Below, in pieces: positions 27,737 to 36,227 of a DNA stretch of 64,000 nt. The number at the start of each line of letters is the position of its first letter. The first letter of the stretch is position 1. A program made the position numbers and the translations under genes. The notes under the pieces are model-generated. The model did not search any database. It saw only the letters and a program-made list of their open reading frames with translations, and was not told the DNA's origin. Source of the stretch: Neobacillus piezotolerans (GTDB lineage: Bacteria > Bacillota > Bacilli > Bacillales > Cytobacillaceae); the NCBI RefSeq assembly GCF_003362805.1, contig NZ_QNQT01000002.1, forward strand, positions 434,001-498,000. Reading direction: 5' to 3'.

Positions 27737-27967
27737 TTAAATTTTCCTATAGAACCGCTCGCCTGTTTCAGGATTGTAGTATACCTTCGTTTTTTCCCCG
27801 GTCACGGGATCAACATTGATTTCATCCGTAGGAATGAATCCGGCGGGTACCTTTGCGCCCTGGTTTTTCTTGTAGCGCTTGTCATAAATGAAATAGCCAA
27901 GCAGGATGCAGACAATGACGCCGAGAATTTGCAGCCCGTAAAAACCGGCGGCAATGAGCCAGCCCAT
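27737..27967 (-). CDS. small membrane protein of unknown function
   Basis: A 76-residue protein with one long hydrophobic segment (about residues 4-27) and a hydrophilic tail containing NVDPVTGEKTKVYYNPETG. Its ATG overlaps the stop of the YbjQ gene by one base (TAATG), so the two are translationally coupled. No function is known. Confidence 0.75.
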   Translation of the reverse strand: MGWLIAAGFYGLQILGVIVCILLGYFIYDKRYKKNQGAKVPAGFIPTDEINVDPVTGEKTKVYYNPETGERFYRKI

Positions 27968-28287
27968 TAAAGCTTCTCCACCACGGCTGCCGTGCCATAT
28001 GCGACAATTTCGCTCATGTTTTGGCCGATTTCCCCGGAATCGAAACGCATCATGATGATAGCGTTAGCACCCATTTCGGTGGCATTCCGGATCATCCGGT
28101 CCATTGCTTCCTTCCTTGAGTCCTCGAGCATGGCCGTGTACTGCTTAATTTCACCGCCGACAAGCCCCTTAAGCCCGGCCATGATGTCGCCGCCCAATCC
28201 CCTGCTTCGCACAATCAGACCGAATGCCGGCCCTTTGATTTCTTTCACTTGGTAACCTTCGATTTTCTCAGTCGTTACTACTATCAT
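27967..28287 (-). CDS. YbjQ family protein (UPF0145, 'heavy-metal-binding')
   Basis: A 106-residue cytoplasmic protein beginning MIVVTTEKIEGYQVKEIKG, with GANAIIMMRFDS near the end, both typical of YbjQ. The family forms ring-shaped pentamers; its function is not known. ATG 28287 is chosen because GAGGTGATAAAA stands before it. Confidence 0.88.
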   Translation of the reverse strand: MIVVTTEKIEGYQVKEIKGPAFGLIVRSRGLGGDIMAGLKGLVGGEIKQYTAMLEDSRKEAMDRMIRNATEMGANAIIMMRFDSGEIGQNMSEIVAYGTAAVVEKL

Positions 28288-28401
28288 TTTTATCACCTCA
28301 TTCTATATAATTCGCTAAGAAATTGAACATTCCTTTTCTTTTCAAATACACAACCAGGAAAATTCCTCAAATGGGTAAATCTAGTTTGAGGTTTTAGAAG
28401 A

Positions 28402-29445
28402 TCAGTTCCCAGCAGAGAATTTCTTCTCATATTTAGTTTTCAGGGCTGGCACGCTCCGGATATAATTTTGTGTCTCGGCTATATACATGTATCTGGAGTT
28501 AATTACGTTTCCAGGGCCAGCGTTGTATGCTGCCAGCGCCAACTCAAGATTGCCAAAACGGTTAAGCTGGATGGCCAAATATCTGGCGCCGCCATCGATG
28601 TTTTCGGCGGGATCGTAAGGATCGACCTTCAATCCCCGGGCTGTGTTTGGCATGAGCTGCATCAGGCCGATCGCGCCGGCTGAACTCTGGACATCAGGGT
28701 TGCCCCCCGACTCCTGTTCGATTACAGCCGCGATTAAAGCAGGATCAATTCCGTATTTGTCAGAAGCAGCCTGAATTTCCCGGCCCCATTTCAATACTTT
28801 ATCCGACGGATCAAATTCAACCACGACAGGCGTATCATCAACGACCTTCACGATCATCGGTTTGCCATCTTCAGTCAATATCCTGACCGTCAGCATATCC
28901 TCCAGGGCGCTGAAACCATCCCTCAGGTTAACTTTTATGATTTCCCAATCCGATTGCGCCACCTTCCGCTCCCCATCCATATCACCCATTAATTCGATTG
29001 GGAGGTCTTTGAATTTACTTTTATTGAAAACATCTTTTTTGATGCTGGTGAAATTCTCGTTTCCATTACTTTTTTGAAATCCCACCTTAGAAACAAGCAG
29101 TTGAGCAGAATTTTTTATATTCGTTTTAAAAATCAAGTATTGTTCCTTCTTGTATGCCTTTGTATCTGTAAAGCTAACCTTTCCTTCTACAGGAAGGTAG
29201 TCCTGTCGGCCGGCGGGCTCCATGTAGGTTAGCCTGTCAATCACCCAATTCTCGAAAGGTGACCAGTTTATTTTTCCTGCCAGAAAAACCAGTAAAAGTG
29301 TGATTCCTATAAAGATAGCGGTACGCCGGAAAAAAGGCCATACCACGGATTTTAAGGCATAGAGCACTATTTTCTTTAATGCAAAACGGTTTTTATCCAA
29401 GGCGGGTTCCTCTTTCATAAGGAGCTGAAGGATGCTGTGGATCAT
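28402..29445 (-). CDS. membrane-anchored lytic transglycosylase (SLT domain)
   Basis: A 347-residue protein with a transmembrane helix at about 40-60, a middle part of unknown fold (about 75-215) and a C-terminal lysozyme-like SLT domain. The catalytic Glu is in [13 protein letters not shown], and [10 protein letters not shown] and [10 protein letters not shown] follow. It should cleave glycan strands of peptidoglycan outside the membrane. Neither the first ATG nor the one at 29418 has a clear ribosome site, so the start is uncertain. Confidence 0.88.
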   Translation of the reverse strand: MIHSILQLLMKEEPALDKNRFALKKIVLYALKSVVWPFFRRTAIFIGITLLLVFLAGKINWSPFENWVIDRLTYMEPAGRQDYLPVEGKVSFTDTKAYKKEQYLIFKTNIKNSAQLLVSKVGFQKSNGNENFTSIKKDVFNKSKFKDLPIELMGDMDGERKVAQSDWEIIKVNLRDGFSALEDMLTVRILTEDGKPMIVKVVDDTPVVVEFDPSDKVLKWGREIQAASDKYGIDPALIAAVIEQESGGNPDVQSSAGAIGLMQLMPNTARGLKVDPYDPAENIDGGARYLAIQLNRFGNLELALAAYNAGPGNVINSRYMYIAETQNYIRSVPALKTKYEKKFSAGN

Positions 29446-29617
29446 TCCTGTATTAATTGTAACGTTGACATGCTTGGCTATTTTGCCTGAGTTTTGTCGT
29501 TTCTTTTACAAAAGTGGGGTGAGTATTGGGAAAAGTGTAGAAAATGTGAAAAGGGTAACAAACAGAATTGCAGGATGATATAATTGTGCTAAGTAATGAT
29601 AAGGTGGTGAATGCCGG

Positions 29618-30151
29618 ATGAAATTTAAGTTTTTGTTGATTGGTTTATTTGCTGCGTTGGTGCTGTCTGCCTGCAATGCGGAAAATTCGAAGGAAAGCAA
29701 TGACGCAAAAGGGAATGATGGCATTAACATCAAAGAGATGGTGCAGGGTTATAGCACAGACAGCCTGCAAGCAGAATCGGCTTCCATTACGTCCAGCCAG
29801 CTTATTGTTAAAAATGATGGAAGCGAGAAAGTCTACGATCTGCCTAAGGACGCGTTTTTTGTTTCGATCGCGCCATATGTTAATACAACCCATCCTTGAA
29901 CGAACCATAACTTGACAGGTTGTCAAGGCGAATTAGCAAATGAAGAGTTTAGTGTTTATATTGAAGATGAAAAAGGCAATGCAGTGATTAATGAAACCGT
30001 GAAGTCGCTGGCGAACGGCTTTATTGACCTGTGGCTGCCGCGGAATCAAACTTACAATGTGAAAATAGACTACAGCGGAAAAACTGTTGAGGCGGAACTT
30101 TCCACTTTTGATAACGATCCAACTTGTATTACAACTATGCAACTTATGTAA
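29618..30151 (+). CDS. cueP: CueP-like copper-binding lipoprotein with in-frame TGA, probable selenoprotein
   Basis: The full frame is 177 residues if TGA at 29897-29899 is read as selenocysteine (Sec94). A signal peptide ends in lipobox LSAC. The sequence then follows the CueP family to the end: APYVNTTHP-Sec-TNHNLTGCQGELA, GFIDLWLPRNQTY and DPTCITTMQLM. Salmonella CueP binds copper with Cys96, Cys104 and Cys172; here the matching positions are Sec94, Cys102 and Cys170, with the same spacings of 8 and 68. So TGA replaces exactly the first ligand cysteine, and the frame stays intact for 83 codons beyond it. A 7-bp hairpin with a GGT loop begins 11 nt after TGA. The ribosome site is AAGGTGGTGA, and TATAAT stands at 29579. 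If no Sec is made, the product would be a 93-residue fragment. Confidence 0.88.
29911..29927 (+). other. predicted bacterial SECIS hairpin of cueP
   Basis: CTTGACA-GGT-TGTCAAG is a perfect 7-bp stem whose loop starts with G. The loop begins 18 nt after the TGA at 29897-29899. Bacterial SECIS elements need a small loop with an early G about 16-37 nt after UGA, which this satisfies. The same bases also code for LTGCQ. Confidence 0.75.
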
Positions 30152-30159
30152 ATATAGCA

Positions 30160-30201
30160 GAGGCTCTAAAAGCTTGGAAAACGCTTTGGGGTCTTTTTTT
30201 T
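30160..30201 (+). terminator. probable terminator after cueP
   Basis: AAAGC and GCTTT with additional weak pairs are followed by eight T. Confidence 0.55.
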
Positions 30202-30237
30202 GGCAGAAATTCACGTGTCCGGACCCACAGCTTTTGA

Positions 30238-30270
30238 GAAAAAAAACAGCGGGAAGGCTACCTCCCGCTG
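30238..30270 (-). terminator. terminator of the sulfurtransferase gene
   Basis: CAGCGGGAGG and CCTTCCCGCTG pair on the minus strand, followed by a T-run. Confidence 0.85.
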
Positions 30271-30280
30271 GTAAAACAAA

Positions 30281-31108
30281 CTATTCAATCTCATTCTCCT
30301 CATAGGAAATCCAATCACTGAAGCTGCCCAAATAAAGTTTCACATTTTCATAGCCGGCTTCTTTTAATGCAAGGAAATTAGGGACCGCGGTGACGCCGGA
30401 GCCGCAATATACCACAACTTGTTTATCCGGAGCGATGTCGGCAAATCGCTTTTTCTGTTCCTCGATTGGCTTATAGCTCCCCGCATCGAGCCCAAGCATC
30501 CACGGTTTGTTGACGGCTCCAGGGATATGGCCCTTCTTTTTATCAATCGGTTCCTCTATGCCCTGATAGCGCTTTTCTTCACGCGAATCAATCAGGACGG
30601 CGTTTTTGGTTTTGCCCATGGAGATTGCTTTGACTTCTTCCATATCGGCCAACAAAGAACCGTCAATGGAAGGATGGAATTGAGCGCGATTGAAGGCGGG
30701 GATTTCCGCCGTAACCGGATAATTAGCTTCGGTCCATTTTTTGAAGCCGCCGTTCAGTACATACACATTTTTGTGGCCCAGGTAGGACAGCATCCACCAG
30801 AAACGCGCCGCAAATGCTCCTTCGCCGTTATCGTAGGCGACAACTTTCGTATTTTCACCAATTCCAGCCTGTTCAAGTTTGTCAATCAGCCCATCCAGCT
30901 GGGGTAATGGATGCCTTCCTCCGTGATCTGAAACGGCTCCTGACAGGTCCTTCTCCAAATCAAAGTAAACGGCCCCTGGAATGTGCGCTTCCTCATACTC
31001 GATGCCGCCCTTTTCTTGGTTCGCGAGCGAAAACCGGCAATCAATGATTCTTACATCCTCTTCATTTAAATGTTTCAGCAGCCATTCTTTTTCGACGATA
31101 TGCTTCAC
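30281..31108 (-). CDS. sulfurtransferase, two rhodanese domains
   Basis: A 275-residue cytoplasmic protein of the thiosulfate/3-mercaptopyruvate sulfurtransferase family. The N-terminal inactive rhodanese domain is about residues 5-125. The C-terminal domain carries the active-site loop VVYCGSGVTAVPN with the persulfide Cys; the CGSGVTA form is the common variant in this family. GTG 31108 is chosen because GGGGGAATCCGG precedes it. It ends 130 bp from the CueP gene and converges with it. Confidence 0.9.
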   Translation of the reverse strand: MKHIVEKEWLLKHLNEEDVRIIDCRFSLANQEKGGIEYEEAHIPGAVYFDLEKDLSGAVSDHGGRHPLPQLDGLIDKLEQAGIGENTKVVAYDNGEGAFAARFWWMLSYLGHKNVYVLNGGFKKWTEANYPVTAEIPAFNRAQFHPSIDGSLLADMEEVKAISMGKTKNAVLIDSREEKRYQGIEEPIDKKKGHIPGAVNKPWMLGLDAGSYKPIEEQKKRFADIAPDKQVVVYCGSGVTAVPNFLALKEAGYENVKLYLGSFSDWISYEENEIE

Positions 31109-31229
31109 CCGGATTCCCCCAAATTTGTTAAAATTAAAAAACAGTATTATCAAAAGTTTAACACGATTTGTAAAAATAGACGGCTGATTAAGATAAGATT
31201 TTTGTTAAATACCTTAAGGGGGATGCAAA

Positions 31230-31754
31230 ATGCAGGTTATATTCGAGACTGAAAGATTGTATTTAAGAGAATTTTCCGATGATGATTTTCCTTTTCTCCA
31301 CGAAATCTTTTCCGACCCGGAAACAATGAGGCATTACCCCGCGCCTTTCAGTGTAGAACAAACAAAAAACTGGATTGCGAGAAACAAATTGAGATATGAA
31401 AAGGACGGTTTTGGGCTTTGGGCGGTTTGTTTAAAGGAAACAGATGAAGTAATCGGCGACTGCGGCCTTGTGAAGCAAACTGTCGACGGTACGGAAGAGG
31501 TCGAAATCGGCTACCATATCAACAAGAAATACTGGTCAAAGGGCTATGCGTCGGAAGCTGCTCTTGGAACCCGGGAGTACGGCATTGGCCGGTTGCGATT
31601 GAAGCGGCTAATCAGCATCATCGGCCCAGAAAACATCCCTTCGATAAGAGTAGCGGAGAAGATTGGCTTCACGCTAGAAAAGGAGTCATTCATATTCAAC
31701 AAAATCCATCTTATCTATGCCGTTTCACAAATGGATAGCCCAAATCTTTTGTAA
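31230..31754 (+). CDS. GNAT-family N-acetyltransferase
   Basis: A 174-residue protein of the RimJ/RimL-like GNAT group: TERLYLREFSDDDFPFLHEIF at the start, acetyl-CoA-binding YWSKGYASEAALGTREY, and NIPSIRVAEKIGFTLE near the end. It probably acetylates an amino group of an unknown substrate. The ribosome site is AAGGGGGATGCAAA. Confidence 0.9.
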   Translation: MQVIFETERLYLREFSDDDFPFLHEIFSDPETMRHYPAPFSVEQTKNWIARNKLRYEKDGFGLWAVCLKETDEVIGDCGLVKQTVDGTEEVEIGYHINKKYWSKGYASEAALGTREYGIGRLRLKRLISIIGPENIPSIRVAEKIGFTLEKESFIFNKIHLIYAVSQMDSPNLL

Positions 31755-31836
31755 AAGTCCTCGTTGACCCCCTTGTCATACTCCCTGCTTTCTATAAATA
31801 AGTATAGAAGGACAATGTTTTTTAGGGGGTATGAGA

Positions 31837-32169
31837 ATGGCGGGAAAAGATGATTTTGTGCCAGGGTTTGTGCCAAACCACAATCACGGGTCAGTCGATT
31901 ATACAGGGGTGAGTGACGGCCATGTCCATCAGTGCCTGGATGTGACGTCTCCTCCGATTCAGACGCAAGATGGGAGCCATGTCCATTATACGGAAGGCTA
32001 TGTTGTTTTCGAGGACGGCCATTACCACCAGTACAAGGCATACTCGGGGCCGGCGATTCCGGTTGGCAATGGCATGCACGTCCACTACTACGATTTTTAC
32101 ACGACCGAAAACAATGGCCATCGCCATCGTGTAAGAGGAGTAGACCAGGCAGCACCCGGCACGAAATAA
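31837..32169 (+). CDS. YmaF family protein
   Basis: About 110 residues, rich in His (HNHGSVDYTGVSDGHVHQC, GSHVHYTEGYVVFEDGHYHQ, GMHVHYYDFY, GHRHRV), the pattern of YmaF proteins of Bacilli. The repeated HxH pairs suggest metal binding, but no function is established. ATG 31837 gives proper spacing to AGGGGGT; ATG 31831 is too close. Confidence 0.85.
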   Translation: MAGKDDFVPGFVPNHNHGSVDYTGVSDGHVHQCLDVTSPPIQTQDGSHVHYTEGYVVFEDGHYHQYKAYSGPAIPVGNGMHVHYYDFYTTENNGHRHRVRGVDQAAPGTK

Positions 32170-32177
32170 GTTTTATT

Positions 32178-32218
32178 AAGCGGCTTGCGTTCCCCAATGC
32201 AGGCCGCTTTTTTCTTTT
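32178..32218 (+). terminator. terminator after the ymaF-like gene
   Basis: AAGCGGC and GCCGCTT arms followed by TTTTTTCTTTT. Confidence 0.75.
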
Positions 32219-32282
32219 GAAAAAAGCAATCTTTTCCTGTCCGGAAACGTCTAATTAATAGATAGGAAATTGGAGGGATTGG

Positions 32283-33029
32283 ATGAGAAACGCCGTGCTG
32301 ACTGCCGGGTTTTTAATACTGGCAATATGCTTAAGTATATTTTTTACCTTAGCACCCGGGGAAGAAGATAGGCAACGTGCTGCGAGAAACAGCAACGCGA
32401 GTGATGAATTGGAAGAGCTAGGAGAAGGAATCCGCCTCGGGATGAACAAAGAGGAAGTAATTCGGTTATGGGGTGAACAGCCAGCAAACTTTGATGGCGT
32501 GATGGATGGGAATGTCTATACAGCGTTTCAATTCAGGACAGGCCAGTGGGACATTACAGGCCCGAAGGAGATAGTGATTATTGGCAGGGAAGCCCATCAA
32601 TTTGGGAAAACAGGAAAAATCATTTTCGTGTTTTGGAACGAACAAGACAAGGCAGGCGATGTGGCGATCTGCTACCGGACTGAAGAATCGGAGAAGTTCC
32701 GCTCTTTTTATACAGGCGATGCCGGGAAGGATAAGGCTTGTGGAACCGATGGCTATATAATTGTAAAGGATAGCGGAATGTTTTTTGTAAAAGAAGAGGA
32801 AGCGCCCCTTTTTAAAAATGCCCAAGAGGCTGAAAGTTATTTTGGAAGCCGGGGAGAATACTTGGGAACCCAAATCGAATTTGTGAAGGAGACGAAAGTA
32901 AAGGAGTTTTTAAAAACAGGGGACAAGGCAAAGATTTGGTACGAATTAAAAAATATGGCCTCAAAAGGGGAAACACTCCTAATAAAAGAACTTTTCATCA
33001 TGGATTCATCGTTGGAGAAGAAGGACTGA
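32283..33029 (+). CDS. membrane-anchored protein of unknown function
   Basis: A 248-residue protein with a signal/anchor at residues 5-24; the rest is hydrophilic. The segment LGEGIRLGMNKEEVIRLWGEQPANFDG resembles the SmpA/BamE-like 'G-M-T-xx-V-xx-xx-G-xP' pattern seen in many small envelope proteins. No family assignment was possible. The ribosome site is GGAGGGATTGG. Confidence 0.75.
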   Translation: MRNAVLTAGFLILAICLSIFFTLAPGEEDRQRAARNSNASDELEELGEGIRLGMNKEEVIRLWGEQPANFDGVMDGNVYTAFQFRTGQWDITGPKEIVIIGREAHQFGKTGKIIFVFWNEQDKAGDVAICYRTEESEKFRSFYTGDAGKDKACGTDGYIIVKDSGMFFVKEEEAPLFKNAQEAESYFGSRGEYLGTQIEFVKETKVKEFLKTGDKAKIWYELKNMASKGETLLIKELFIMDSSLEKKD

Positions 33030-33127
33030 TATTACCGGCAGTTGGATTGTGGAAGGAGTTCGGCTGCCGAGCTGTAGAAAAATCCGTTTAACAAGCGTTG
33101 GCACTATCCAATACGAATGGATCGGAT

Positions 33128-33154
33128 AACCCCCTTTGCGGAGGTTTTTTTTTA
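33128..33154 (+). terminator. terminator before the kimA leader
   Basis: AACC(C)CC-TTTGC-GG(A)GGTT followed by a T-run. Confidence 0.65.
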
Positions 33155-33233
33155 TTTTTAACCAATATAATTCCCTGCTGAAAAAAGTTGCTTAAAAGCC
33201 ATTACTTTCATGAAAAAATTTAGATTTGCCATC

Positions 33234-33262
33234 TTTACAACCAAATGCGGCAGGAGTATAGT
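33234..33262 (+). promoter_or_regulatory. kimA promoter
   Basis: TTTACA, a 17-base spacer and TATAGT stand immediately before the riboswitch. Confidence 0.65.
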
Positions 33263-33269
33263 AGGTAGC

Positions 33270-33430
33270 AGTTTCAAATTTCTAAATCGCTGAAACCGAC
33301 TGGTGCGGGGGACCCAATCTTGGTTTTTCCAGGGGTGAATCCTTTACAGGTAGGGCTACTCACAGGCCCGAATCCGGCAGCTAACCTCGTAAGCGTTTTT
33401 GGGAAGGGAGTTGAAGCTTGCGCGACGGGA
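33270..33430 (+). promoter_or_regulatory. c-di-AMP riboswitch (ydaO/yuaA type)
   Basis: The conserved blocks of the ydaO-yuaA leader occur in order: AAACCGACTGGTGCGGGGGA, CCAGGGGTGAATCC, AGGTAGGGCTACTCACAGGC, CCGAATCCGGCAGCTAACC and CGTAAGCG...GGGAAGGGAG. These riboswitches bind cyclic di-AMP and switch off potassium and osmolyte transporters. A terminator follows at 33436-33479, so control is transcriptional; the target is kimA. Confidence 0.93.
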
Positions 33431-33435
33431 ATCCA

Positions 33436-33479
33436 AATGTCGGCAAGTCTATTCGTTGATGGCTTGCGGGCATTTTTTT
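33436..33479 (+). terminator. riboswitch-controlled terminator
   Basis: AATGTCGGCAAG pairs with CTTGCGGGCATT (12 positions, one mismatch) and a T-run follows. Confidence 0.85.
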
Positions 33480-33528
33480 GTGGTGTTTTTTAAACTAATT
33501 CTATTCATACATCTGGTGGTGAACATAA

Positions 33529-35355
33529 GTGAAATCTTCCATAAAGCGGTATTTGATCGGGAGGCCTTTAAAGTCCAACGAACTCGGTGAGCAGAAGCTG
33601 AACAAGACAAAAGCGCTCGCCATCCTGTCATCGGACGCCCTGTCGTCTGTTGCCTACGGCCCGGAACAAATCCTGCTCGTCCTTGTAACAATCGGCGCGG
33701 CGGCCTTCTGGTACTCCATTCCGATTGCCGTGGGCGTCCTCGTGCTCCTGCTTGCATTGATCCTGTCCTATCGGCAGATTATCTATGCGTACCCGCAAGG
33801 CGGGGGAGCCTATGTCGTATCGAAGGAAAATCTGGGGGTGAACTATGGCCTTGTGGCGGGCGGCTCGCTCCTTGTCGATTATATTTTAACGGTGGCCGTC
33901 AGTGTTTCTGCAGGAACGGATGCGATAACTTCTGCTTTTCCGAGCCTGCATTCCCACAATATCCTGATTGCGGTTCTGTTTGTCCTGTTCATTACAACGC
34001 TCAATCTGAGGGGGGTGACCGAATCGGCGTCAATCCTTGCCTATCCGGTTTACCTGTTCGTTATTGCACTCTTTATTATGATTGGTGCGGGGATGTATAA
34101 GATTTTCACCGGCCAGGTGACGGAAGCCCTGCATTCGCCAATCGGCACGCCGGTGGCCGGTATTTCCCTGTTCCTGCTGCTCCGGGCTTTTGCTTCGGGC
34201 AGTTCGGCTTTGACCGGGGTTGAGGCAATCTCGAATGCGATTCCGAATTTCAAGGATCCGGCTCCGAAAAATGCGGCAAAAACGCTCGCGGCGATGGGAA
34301 CACTGCTCGCAATCTTGTTTTCAGGCATCGTCCTGCTTGCATATTATTACGGGATTTCTCCTAATGAACAGGAAACGGTAGTCTCGCAAATCGCGGAATC
34401 TGTCTTCGGAAGGAATGCGGTGTATTATTTTATCCAGTTCACAACGGCGCTGATTCTTGTATTGGCGGCAAATACGGGATATTCCGCATTTCCGCTGCTT
34501 GCTGTCAATCTGGCGAAGGATAAGTTCATTCCGCGTATGTTTACAATCCGCGGCGACAGGCTCGGCTACTCAAACGGCATCATCACACTTGGGTTTGCTT
34601 CAATCCTGTTGATCATTATGTTTAAAGGGCACACTGAAAGCCTGATTCCGCTTTATGCGGTCGGGGTCTTTATTCCGTTCACCCTTTCACAGACCGGAAT
34701 GATTTTAAAATGGCTTCGGGAAAAGCCGGCGGGCTGGCGGGTGAAACTAGCCATTAACGCAACGGGTGCGGCCATTTCATTCATCGTTTCCCTGATGTTC
34801 TTTTTAACAAAATTCACGCAGGTCTGGCCAGTTCTTGTGTTCCTGCCGTTGACCATCTTGCTGTTCCATCGCATCAAGCGCCATTACGAGGCTGTCGGCG
34901 ATCAGCTTCGGATTGCATCCTGCGAAGCGGCAACGCCTATCGAAGGGAATGTCATGATTGTCCCGGTCGCCGGGATTACCCATGTCGTCGAGAACTCGAT
35001 CAATTACGCGAAGTCGCTGAACGCGGACCAAATCATCGCTGTCTACGTGGCTTTTGACCGTGAAGAAGAAAAGAAATTCGCGGAGAAATGGGCAAAATGG
35101 CAGCCGGATGTCCGTTTGGTTACACTCCATTCGCAATACAGGAGCATCATTCAGCCGCTGACCAAATTCGTCGATATCGTTGAGCACAAATCAAAAGAAA
35201 TGAACTATCGGGTAACGGTCGTCATCCCGCAGTTCATTCCAAAGGAAGGCTGGCATAACATTCTTCACAACCAGTCGAGCTTCCTTATCAGGGCGTTCCT
35301 GCTCTACCGGCGCGACGTCATCGTCACAACCGTGCCGTACCATTTGAAAAAGTAG
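33529..35355 (+). CDS. kimA: high-affinity potassium transporter KimA
   Basis: The 608-residue APC-superfamily transporter has about twelve helices in the first 440 residues (start RYLIGRPLKSNELGEQKLNK, SSDALSSVAYGPEQ) and a cytoplasmic C-terminal domain of about 150 residues. KimA (formerly YdaO) takes up potassium with protons, and c-di-AMP blocks both the protein and, through its riboswitch, its mRNA. The riboswitch directly upstream confirms the assignment. The start is GTG 33529 after GGTGGTGAACATAA. Confidence 0.95.
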   Translation: MKSSIKRYLIGRPLKSNELGEQKLNKTKALAILSSDALSSVAYGPEQILLVLVTIGAAAFWYSIPIAVGVLVLLLALILSYRQIIYAYPQGGGAYVVSKENLGVNYGLVAGGSLLVDYILTVAVSVSAGTDAITSAFPSLHSHNILIAVLFVLFITTLNLRGVTESASILAYPVYLFVIALFIMIGAGMYKIFTGQVTEALHSPIGTPVAGISLFLLLRAFASGSSALTGVEAISNAIPNFKDPAPKNAAKTLAAMGTLLAILFSGIVLLAYYYGISPNEQETVVSQIAESVFGRNAVYYFIQFTTALILVLAANTGYSAFPLLAVNLAKDKFIPRMFTIRGDRLGYSNGIITLGFASILLIIMFKGHTESLIPLYAVGVFIPFTLSQTGMILKWLREKPAGWRVKLAINATGAAISFIVSLMFFLTKFTQVWPVLVFLPLTILLFHRIKRHYEAVGDQLRIASCEAATPIEGNVMIVPVAGITHVVENSINYAKSLNADQIIAVYVAFDREEEKKFAEKWAKWQPDVRLVTLHSQYRSIIQPLTKFVDIVEHKSKEMNYRVTVVIPQFIPKEGWHNILHNQSSFLIRAFLLYRRDVIVTTVPYHLKK

Positions 35356-35400
35356 ACTCGTGCCTAATAGAAATTATTTTCATGGAATAATAGAAGCGGA

Positions 35401-35440
35401 GCGGCCCCTTGTAGAACAAAGGGCCGCTTTCAATTTTTTG
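35401..35440 (+). terminator. terminator after kimA
   Basis: GCGGCCC and GGGCCGC flank a 13-nt loop and are followed by TTTCAATTTTTT. Confidence 0.8.
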
Positions 35441-35648
35441 GCGGTCTTAAATGTGAATTAGGGAACTGATTTGATTCTTCTTTCCGTATACGGATGAAGA
35501 AAATGATATGTCCCTGCTTCTCTCTGCTTGCGTTAAAAAAGAAAAACTTGGTGAAATGCCTATGAAATTGGCAGAAGCTTTGTAGTTTCGAAGCCCCTGA
35601 TACGGGGAATTCTAGAATGGATATATATATTGGCGGGAGGCTTCGAAT

Positions 35649-36005
35649 ATGCTTACGATAATTCCAAGCAGGGATGAGTCGACCATCGCTGTTGAATTCT
35701 CCGGTACGGCGACTCGTGAGGATGCCGAAAAGCTGGAGCAGTTTGTAAAATCTACGATTGGCGATAACAGGGAGTTTAATATATTTGCAAAAATGCATGA
35801 AGTGGACGGAACGACACTGATGGGGCTGGCCTATGGGATGAAATTCGACGCGAAGAGGTGGAGCCAGTTCCGGAAATTCGCCGTTGTCACCGACCTGAAG
35901 TGGCTTGAAGCGGTGACGGAGCTTGGGAAATTCCTGCCCGGCCTTGAAGCCAGGCATTTTTCTGGCGGTGAGGAAGAGGCTGCCTGGGCATGGATCAAAC
36001 AATAA
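35649..36005 (+). CDS. SpoIIAA-like STAS-fold protein
   Basis: A 118-residue cytoplasmic protein: AVEFSGTATREDAEKLEQFV, then a central FNIFAKMHEVDGTTLMG and KFAVVTDLKWLEAV. This is the SpoIIAA-like (DUF3478) pattern related to the STAS/CRAL-TRIO fold. It lacks the canonical phosphorylated serine loop of SpoIIAA. Its function is not known. It stands alone. Confidence 0.82.
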   Translation: MLTIIPSRDESTIAVEFSGTATREDAEKLEQFVKSTIGDNREFNIFAKMHEVDGTTLMGLAYGMKFDAKRWSQFRKFAVVTDLKWLEAVTELGKFLPGLEARHFSGGEEEAAWAWIKQ

Positions 36006-36019
36006 GTGCATCAAGGAAA

Positions 36020-36048
36020 ATGCCGGCAAATGTGCCGGCTCGTTTTTT
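36020..36048 (+). terminator. terminator after the SpoIIAA-like gene
   Basis: GCCGGC-AAATGT-GCCGGC followed by TCGTTTTTT. Confidence 0.8.
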
Positions 36049-36227
36049 GGGGATCCCAGTATTTTAGGAATGGGAATTATTGCATTTCAGTTTTAATAAG
36101 AGTGCTTGGTTATTTCTGCTCTAGATCAAATTTCGATATTTTTTGTAATGCGTGGCAATTCCCGCTTAATTCTCGAAAAACATTAAAACCACTGATATAG
36201 TATTAAATAGAATACGAGACCGTAGAT

